From contig JAPYMA010001982.1 of NCBI GenBank assembly GCA_035041965.1, positions 1 through 64,000 of the forward strand: a stretch of 64,000 nt of DNA, in the 5' to 3' direction. The notes under the pieces were generated by a model. It had not been told where the DNA came from, ran no database searches, and saw nothing but the letters and a program-made list of their open reading frames with translations. Shown piece after piece: positions 60,601-64,000 of the stretch (position 1 is the stretch's first letter; the number at the start of each line of letters is the position of its first letter). The translations under genes were made by a program, and so were the position numbers. The DNA is from Anisakis pegreffii. Its lineage: Eukaryota > Nematoda > Chromadorea > Rhabditida > Anisakidae.

Positions 60601-61399
60601 TTTTTGCTTTCACAGCTTCGTATTTCGTCCACCCCACTTGCAAGACCCATTTTGTGGGCATCTTCGGAATTGTTTGCATATTCGCGGCTATGTCAAGTTG
60701 TTCTCGATAGGCAGCAGTTTGTTTCATGCCCAACTCGAGGAAATGTTCTTGTAGATTTTGCCCGTAGAGTTTGGGAAGCTCCAACTTTGCGAATAATTCA
60801 TCTTGTGCCGCCGATTCGTTCTGACTCAGTTCAGGCGTTGAAGCAGAACTGTCACCAAACAAATGATGGTGAAGCCTTGATGGCACAAGTTGAATGTGTT
60901 TCTGCGATGATGTGCCAGAGTCTACTGAACTAGTAGGCTCAGGCTGACGAGTAGGATTGATTTGGAATGTTGAGCTATCGCTTTGTTCAGTGGCATGCTC
61001 AGTTCTTTGGCTAGGCACTGAATCAGAGGTTCCAGCCACATCTGCACTAGTGTGACTGGGGAAGGTTGATGACTCTGTGACTGAGCCATTTTGTCGGGGT
61101 ATCATCGGTGTCAATTCTTCTCTCTCAGAGAACACCGCAGTGTCTTTGGAGAATGAACTGGAAGTTTCCGCGGTGCATTGCGACCTTGGCTCATGTGCGC
61201 TCGGAATGTGTGATTGTGAAGGGGTTTTATTCTCTGATAGTGCTGGATTGGAATCAGATGATGTGGAAAAACATGACTGTCGATTAGTAGACGGCATTGG
61301 GCTTGAAGCAATTCGAGCACGCACCGTGCGCAGGTACGGACTTGCATGGCAACGAAATACAACGCATAGACTCCGTTGAAAAGTCGGTAAGACTGACAT
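45853..61399 (-). CDS. POLG: DNA polymerase gamma catalytic subunit, mitochondrial (split gene, at least 19 coding exons)
   Basis: This family A polymerase with 3'-5' exonuclease replicates and repairs mitochondrial DNA. Exons, 5' to 3' on the - strand: 61399-60614, 60367-60267, 59610-59430, 58878-58765, 58209-58024, 57582-57503, 57082-56897, 55350-55288, 54262-54051, 52685-52574, 52446-52298, 51606-51468, 50725-50477, 49774-49638, 49471-about 49101, 47853-47691, 47107-46997, 46481-46365, 45984-45853. Every listed junction has GT/AG borders, and phases match except between exons 9/10 and 15/16, where a small exon is probably missed or a border is wrong. Visible motifs: FFDVEVC (Exo I), [10 protein letters not shown] and RFWDTMSM (Exo II region), [11 protein letters not shown] (Exo III), [17 protein letters not shown] (Pol A), NYARLYGSG (Pol B) and ISIHDE/IRYLV (Pol C, across a junction). 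The model gives about 1190 residues, near the animal family length. The start is the first ATG of exon 1, 5 nt after a splice-acceptor-like TTCCAG. The C-terminus (CLLSN, stop) is shorter than in vertebrates; a GGTAAAAC in the last exon could be a donor to an unseen exon. Confidence 0.95.
46106..46234. repeat. Intronic direct repeat A, unit 1 (POLG intron 18 bounds: 45985-46364, inside)
   Basis: CAATTTGAGATCATCGAAAC, AATAAAACTTTC and ATTGCAAGAATATCA are shared in order with 46697-46850. Exon 18 lies between the two. Confidence 0.75.
46697..46850. repeat. Intronic direct repeat A, unit 2 (POLG intron 17)
   Basis: Same blocks as unit 1 with slightly longer spacers. Confidence 0.75.
48217..48418 (+). 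mobile_element. tRNA-derived short element (family F2), copy in POLG intron 15
   Basis: Bounded by a 14-bp direct repeat TTAATAGTACATGT at 48203-48216 and 48419-48432, a target-site duplication. It contains TACAAGCCGGATCATAGCC, then a tRNA-like part 48301-48376 with TAGCTCAGAGGTGG (A box) and GGTTCGATTCCC (B box), then GTTTTGCTTGAAATCGAGTG. Anticodon-like loop TCGGTAA. Long variable TSDs imply reverse transcription and target-primed insertion, as for SINEs. Confidence 0.75.
48671..48931 (+). mobile_element. F1 short retroposon in POLG intron 15
   Basis: Starts GATCGTGGTTAGCGATCGGC, holds TCGCCTAGCCAGCGGGGTGG and ends CCAATCCAGGTAATA. A 9-bp direct repeat CGCTCAATT borders it at 48662-48670 and 48932-48940. 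The 3' end carries the AATCCAGGT motif shared by all copies in the window. Confidence 0.75.
49891..50179. mobile_element. TTAA-flanked MITE with internal 51-bp tandem repeats
   Basis: TTAA stands on both sides (49887-49890 and 50180-50183). The ends are inverted repeats starting CTACGGTAACTCGCCAC, with 22 of 24 bases matching. TTAA target duplications are the mark of piggyBac-type transposition. No transposase is present, so it is non-autonomous. The right end is expanded into a tandem array. It lies in POLG intron 13. Confidence 0.75.
50011..50170. repeat. 51-bp tandem repeat, about 3 copies
   Basis: TGGCGAGTTACCGTAG recurs at 50011, 50062, 50113 and 50164, an even 51-bp period. The rest of the unit, TTTGCGAGTGCAGCGAGTCA, is almost unchanged. 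The right terminal inverted repeat of the surrounding MITE is itself the last partial unit. Confidence 0.9.
51050..51402 (+). mobile_element. tRNA-derived short element (family F2), longest copy, in POLG intron 12
   Basis: The 14-bp repeat ATTCTCGTAAATAA flanks it at 51036-51049 and 51403-51416. It is 353 bp. It starts near TGGTACAAGCCGG and carries CACCACTCGGTTTCAAGCAA early and its complement TTGCTTGAAACCGAGTGGTG at the end, so the ends can pair. A tRNA-like cloverleaf lies at 51291-51361 inside. Confidence 0.75.
51291..51361 (+). pseudogene. tRNA-like domain inside the F2 element (anticodon-like GGT)
   Basis: TCCGCGG pairs with TCACGGA apart from one mismatch and one G-T. The D arm is GCTC/GAGC, and the anticodon stem ACCAA/TTGGT encloses CTGGTAA. 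The T loop is TTCAATT. The GGT anticodon would read Thr ACC, but animals normally use AGT for that box, so this is best seen as the promoter part of a SINE, not a working tRNA. Confidence 0.6.
52298..55350 (-). CDS. POLG: POLG exons 8-11: spacer region between exonuclease and polymerase
   Basis: Exon 8 (55350-55288) is only 63 nt and encodes [20 protein letters not shown], matching the DPWLWDLEW block of other POLGs. Exon 9 (54262-54051) reads [10 protein letters not shown], then [17 protein letters not shown] and [11 protein letters not shown]. Exon 10 (52685-52574) ends DFYRLPHP, and exon 11 (52446-52298) begins [15 protein letters not shown] and runs to RFWGNY. Exon 9 ends with one spare base and exon 10 needs two, so an unseen exon of 3n+1 bases may lie in the 1.4-kb intron between them. 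That intron carries several mobile-element copies. Confidence 0.88.
52914..53140 (+). mobile_element. Old, diverged F2 copy in POLG intron 9
   Basis: GATTGGTGCCGCATCATGTG, GCACTGATCACAACG and ACAACCAGTCTGAACG track the middle of the 51050 copy (CAGTTTCGCATTATGTGCAC, ACAACCACTCGG). A decayed B box, GGGCTCGAATCGTGC, follows. No TSD remains. Confidence 0.55.
53419..53535 (+). mobile_element. F4 tail fragment in POLG intron 9
   Basis: AATATTTGTGATATTGATGA, GTAAACTCGCAATGAGTCG and GCTGATTAAATAAAC match the 3' part of F4. The head is missing. Confidence 0.45.
53563..53711 (+). mobile_element. F2 element that has lost its tRNA part and forms a perfect hairpin
   Basis: Flanked by the 11-bp repeat TAATTCAATAA at 53552-53562 and 53712-53722. 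After TACAAGCCGGATCATAGCC the rest is an inverted repeat. The left arm 53618-53661 and right arm 53672-53715 are 44 bp each with no mismatch, around the 10-nt loop TCCGCGACCG. The arm sequence matches the ends of the tRNA-bearing copies. It lies in POLG intron 9. Confidence 0.8.
54444..54514 (+). pseudogene. Degenerate tRNA-like fragment
   Basis: About 210 bp before the first tRNA-Val, GGTTTCGGGTTCATTCCCGG and then CCGAAG resemble the T arm and acceptor of the tRNA-Val genes. The A-box half (CATGGTATAGG) and the anticodon stem are decayed. It may be an old fourth member of the array. Confidence 0.45.
54656..54728 (+). tRNA. tRNA-Val (anticodon UAC), copy 1 of 3
   Basis: This is a 73-nt cloverleaf. 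Acceptor GGTCTCG pairs with CGAGATC, followed by discriminator A. The anticodon stem is TCTGC/GCAGA around loop TTTACAC, giving anticodon TAC. The T arm is GCCGG TTCGATC CCGGC. It has internal A and B boxes, and a four-T terminator (CATTTTGC) follows. It lies antisense in the POLG intron between exons 8 and 9. Confidence 0.95.
54876..54948 (+). tRNA. tRNA-Val (anticodon UAC), copy 2 of 3
   Basis: Identical in sequence to the copy 220 bp upstream. The flanks are also nearly identical, showing a tandem duplication of the whole unit of about 220 bp rather than separate insertions. A TTTT run follows in TATTTTGC. Confidence 0.95.
55096..55168 (+). tRNA. tRNA-Val (anticodon UAC), copy 3 of 3
   Basis: The same 73 nt again, exactly 220 bp after copy 2. 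Its 3' flank differs from the other two (CTTTTC terminator), so it marks the edge of the duplicated block. It ends 120 bp from POLG exon 8. Confidence 0.95.
55640..56563 (+). mobile_element. Truncated LTR-retrotransposon gag fragment in a POLG intron
   Basis: A + strand frame (55835-56563, 242 codons) contains a segment from about 56108 with [42 protein letters not shown] and [13 protein letters not shown]. This has the layout of the N-terminal part of Ty3/gypsy-type Gag proteins of invertebrates. After about residue 210 the frame drifts and ends, and no zinc knuckle, protease or polymerase follows. The 55640-55830 stretch upstream may be LTR or leader sequence. It sits antisense between POLG exons 7 and 8 and is a decayed fragment unable to move by itself. 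Confidence 0.6.
56897..60367 (-). CDS. POLG: POLG exons 2-7: 3'-5' exonuclease domain
   Basis: Six exons (60367-60267, 59610-59430, 58878-58765, 58209-58024, 57582-57503, 57082-56897) encode the proofreading domain. Exon 2 has FFDVEVC with the Exo I Asp and Glu. Exon 3 has YSWCSNRLV and [17 protein letters not shown]. Exon 4 has RFWDTMSM. Exon 5 ends IDEIRNNFQ and splices at phase 0 to exon 6 ([10 protein letters not shown], Exo III). Exon 7 reads [20 protein letters not shown]. The exonuclease acidic residues are all present, so proofreading should be active. The splice phases support the model: exon 2 ends in TG and exon 3 supplies G for Trp; exon 6 ends in CG and exon 7 supplies A for Arg. 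Confidence 0.93.
58351..58495. repeat. Intronic direct repeat B, unit 1 (POLG intron 4)
   Basis: AGAATTTAGTTGCATGAAAC, GGATACGCA, GTGTATACAGGG and CTGAAGACA correspond to 59253-59395. Exon 4 lies between. Confidence 0.75.
59253..59395. repeat. Intronic direct repeat B, unit 2 (POLG intron 3)
   Basis: AGAATTTACTTGCGAGAAAC, GGATACGCA, GTGTATACAGGGG and GCTGAAAACA. It ends about 35 bp from exon 3. Confidence 0.75.
59677..59877. mobile_element. hAT-like MITE in POLG intron 2
   Basis: Flanked by TTCTAAAC (59669-59676) and TTCTGAAC (59878-59885), an 8-bp TSD with one change. Ends CGGTGGTGCTCACA and CAGGGTTCCTCATA are inverted. The core has CCCCTTCGATGGTATGACAA, TTTCACGCACAACGTCAGAA and CCAAATTACCCAAAAATGGG. 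It starts 67 bp upstream of the exon 3 acceptor. Confidence 0.65.
59945..60045. repeat. (GGTAAT)n hexamer repeat in POLG intron 2
   Basis: About 15 units of GGTAAT with GGTATT, GGCAAT and GGTAAC variants. It is not the nematode telomere repeat TTAGGC. Confidence 0.85.
60614..61399 (-). CDS. POLG: POLG exon 1: mitochondrial presequence and Ser/Thr-rich N-terminal extension
   Basis: The reading frame starts [20 protein letters not shown] and is rich in Arg and Ser with almost no acidic residues for about 45 residues, as expected of a mitochondrial import signal. About 140 residues follow that are rich in Ser, Thr, Pro, Glu and Gln and look disordered. Conserved POLG sequence begins at [19 protein letters not shown] and runs to GWTKYEA. 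The proposed donor is GCT/GTGAAA at 60613; the frame stays open to 60551, so a donor further on (AAAAG/GTTCAT) is possible and is also in phase. Vertebrate POLG has a glutamine-rich stretch in about the same place, so a variable linker here is normal, but its length and composition are distinctive. Confidence 0.9.
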
Positions 61400-61404
61400 C
61401 TATC

Positions 61405-61411
61405 CTGGAAT
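61405..61411 (-). promoter_or_regulatory. Possible trans-splice acceptor upstream of POLG ATG
   Basis: Reading the - strand, ATTCCAG stands 5 nt before the ATG of POLG exon 1. In nematodes, spliced-leader acceptors commonly lie within a few bases of the start codon. A cis-splice from an upstream 5' UTR exon would look the same. Confidence 0.4.
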
Positions 61412-61564
61412 ATTCACATGCATATCTCAGGAATACTACTGATGAGACAACAAAACTGCGTTGATCGTAACCAGATGACTTGGATTGAGTGAAGTGAACG
61501 AAGTGCTTCTCTGATGCTTTATCAATGTTCACCAATGAACTACTGCATTAGTGTCAGAAGGAAA

Positions 61565-61835
61565 TTTTTTGCGGAATGCATTTTAGGGCTCTTTTTGAGT
61601 GCCTCTCCCGAGAAATCACTGGACAATACGGGGTGAATAGTCGGAAACCTCAGTGTTCGCCTAAGCGATGATTGATACTAGAATTTCGTGAAGACAGATG
61701 TTTCCCAACGCTATTATCGTTAGCTGCGCGGAAAGAAGGACGTCAAGGAAGGTAGAATGTGATATTGGTGATAATAGAGTGGCAATGACTCGGAATGAGG
61801 TGTGATTGCTGATTTATTAAATGAATGAATAAAAT
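61565..61835 (+). mobile_element. F4 copy upstream of POLG
   Basis: GGGCTCTTTTTGAGTGCCTC, ACGCTATTATCGTTAGCTGC, GGAAAGAAGGACGTCAAGGA and GATTGCTGATTTATTAAATG follow the F4 order. It is more diverged than the copies at 34 and 37 kb. Confidence 0.6.
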
Positions 61836-64000
61836 ATTAGGATGATATTCAAGATATCCAAATAAAATATTAGGATGATATCCAAGCCTATGTCGCATTT
61901 CGAAAGGAATGAAGATTTACAATAAAGACGTTAACTTTTACCTCCAGGTTTCTATCAAAACCTCATGACCTCCACTTACTCCTCGGATACGTTCGTTCAA
62001 TATTACTTCGTGAAGACTAACTATCATCTACGAATTCATCACCTATCGAGTAATCTCATTTTATGCAGAATCCACTTCCCTGTTATTGTTATCATTATAG
62101 ATAACAGTGCTAACGCTATGCTTAATTTCATAATCAAGTTATTAGGTTGATGTGCAGCATGCTTTTGCGTTTTTCGTATGAACATTTCAAAATGTTCTAA
62201 CTTCAGTAACCTTCAAAAGGTACTGAAGCTGGTGTTTCACACCGAAACATCTACCAATCCCTCAATTTCGTTTATCTACCTTTACTTATAATATCCTATT
62301 CTACTCCTCAACTACCCCCATCCCCCACCTACTTCTACTGATAATATTCTTCCTTCATCTATCTACTAATATCACAATCAACAACACTGCAATAGTGCGC
62401 ATCCATCGGTCGTTACAACTCAAAGTAACTCGTTGTAATTGTTCTAACTTCATTCAAACTCACTTTATTCCTCACAACTAAGCACCAGTAGAAGCAAACA
62501 CGTCTGTGCCATCTAAATACGAGTGCTGTATTCCTTTACGAAAGAATTCCTTTCTGGATGCGATCAAATTCTCCATATCATCATAGAGGAAACGACTTTG
62601 AATGTGCGTGCGATTGGATGGAGGAGGACCAATGAGAAACAAGCGATTTTGGTGAAACGACCTAGTGCAAGAAAATGAGTGTTGAGCAATTTTAATGCTT
62701 TTTCATAATGCAATCGAAATTGTTGAGTTTTTCGGGATATTTTCCGATCCGTTTGATTTACACAAAGCAGAATTATGGATTCGAATACAGAATTTAAGGT
62801 GTTTGCGACGGACGAATCGACTGTATGACTTCATTGGTGTATAAAGAGCCTGAGACAGACATTCGGCAAAATTGAATGCATTTTGTAAAAACATCTGGGA
62901 GACTTCTCGGACAAACTCAGGATGTTAAGCATTAAAAAATTCAGGGAAAGTCGCTGAGCAGGAGAAATCTGACTGATTACGGAATAATTATTATGTCGAG
63001 ATGTTTCGTTTTCGGTGTCTATTGTCCAATTTTTGAGTAATTTTCACATTTTATCACATATGCTTGATGATATTCGCTTCGAAACTGCCTCGAAACTCGC
63101 ATTTATTTATTGTAGCTGTTCGATTTGCCTTTTTAATTTGCCGTCTTTCCTTCCAATCCAAAATGTTTCATGTCAACTTTTGTTTGTGATTTTCGTTGTT
63201 AGCCTTCCAATAAATCAGCATTTATAAATGGAAGATTCCTAGCTTGCCGATGTTCGATGGCTTAAATATTGAATCGACTGATCAAGATGGTCAATATGAA
63301 ACTAGGAATATCACAAGAAGTGTAGTTAATGCAAACTTCCAGTGATAGCCTTGTGGATAGAGCATAGAGAACGATAAATAACAAAGAAATTGCAGTGAAA
63401 CAATAGGGTAAAATTGCATGAGAGATGATATTAATTCAAGCGAATATTATTGAAGATTAATGATGAATTAGAAAAATGCAATATAAAATTAAAGGCATGC
63501 AAATACGAGCAAATTTCATAGCAGACTAATTTGCGTCATCAGCTTAAAAATTAAAAAATCATAGCGAATTTTATCCATTCATCATTCACAATTCGTTCAT
63601 GTGAATGCTAAAGTGTTAGAGAGTGTAGCCATTCGGCAAAACGTCCGCCCATCACCCGAATGTGATTATTGCATCGTTATTGGTGATGATGGCATTCGAA
63701 GGAAAAATTTCAGATCGATCTGAATCCGATTGAACTTATATTTTGCGATTGCATCCAATTGAAGTCACATTTTGAGAATCGGACATTCGAAATGCCTCAG
63801 AACTTCGAGAGTGTTCAATCGGAATTCGAATGTCGGAATGTTAAAATGTGTGAATTGCTGGGATTGGGATCTTGACCCGTCCGGATGCCATCTGTATTAT
63901 ATTCGTAGCGGTCACTACTCACGGCATTTTCGTTTGCAGTTAGGGAAGATTCATGCAGATAATTATGATGAGTACGTTTGACTGGACAGAATTCTCATTG
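61836..64000. other. Upstream flank of POLG, no gene recognised
   Basis: A GATATTCAAG/GATATCCAAG duplication lies at 61829-61885. Near the right edge, TTCGTTTGCAG at 63930-63940 precedes an open stretch (HADNYDEY) that could be the start of an exon on the + strand, but it cannot be judged at the window edge. Confidence 0.35.
62150..62225. repeat. Dispersed repeat shared with 33510-33580
   Basis: ATGCTTTTGCGTTTTTCGTA and CATTTCAAAATGTTCTAACT here match ATGCTTTTGCGTTTCTCGTA and GATTTCAAAATGTTGTAACT at 33.5 kb. Only two copies seen; family unknown. Confidence 0.6.

Noticed and set aside
63772..63981. A 69-codon frame at the right edge, possible exon
   Set aside because: Too close to the window edge and without recognisable homology to support a call.

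Overview
The window looks like a piece of a nuclear chromosome from a nematode-like animal. It is AT-rich and gene-poor. Coding sequence is split into many small exons with TTTCAG/TTTTAG-type acceptors. Both recognisable genes have a splice-acceptor-like AG just 5' of the first ATG (0 and 5 nt), as expected if a spliced leader is added in trans. The species cannot be named from the sequence alone.

Layout: positions 1-36150 contain no protein gene I can support. They hold microsatellites, tandem duplications, hAT-like MITEs with 8-bp target-site duplications (TSDs), and several short interspersed families. From 36154 to 41351 on the + strand lies a five-exon gene for an unrecognised membrane protein of about 353 residues, with hydrophobic segments and a PPKY/LPTY-bearing tail. 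From 61399 down to 45853 on the - strand lies a gene of at least 19 coding exons for the catalytic subunit of mitochondrial DNA polymerase gamma (POLG). I rebuilt it exon by exon with matching splice phases. It has the Exo I-III and Pol A, B and C motifs and an unusual Ser/Thr-rich N-terminal linker. The two genes converge tail to tail over about 4.5 kb of non-coding DNA. Nothing certain is coded between 61400 and 64000.

The POLG introns are crowded. On the opposite strand they hold three tandem tRNA-Val(UAC) genes and a truncated LTR-retrotransposon gag reading frame. They also hold a TTAA-flanked MITE with internal 51-bp tandem repeats, and several copies of a tRNA-derived short element with 11-14 bp TSDs. 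One of those copies has lost its tRNA part and is now a perfect 44-bp-arm hairpin. Two small POLG exons (4 and 18) are each bracketed by direct repeats of about 140 bp lying in the introns on either side.

The most interesting theme is the mobile-element ecology. At least four short families are present. Three of them (F1, F2, F4) have copies with long, variable TSDs of 9-14 bp, implying target-primed reverse transcription. One (F1) has seven copies that share a 3' end with an AATCCAGGT repeat and are variably truncated at the 5' end, like a LINE-mobilised SINE. I find no CRISPR array, bacterial operon or rRNA.
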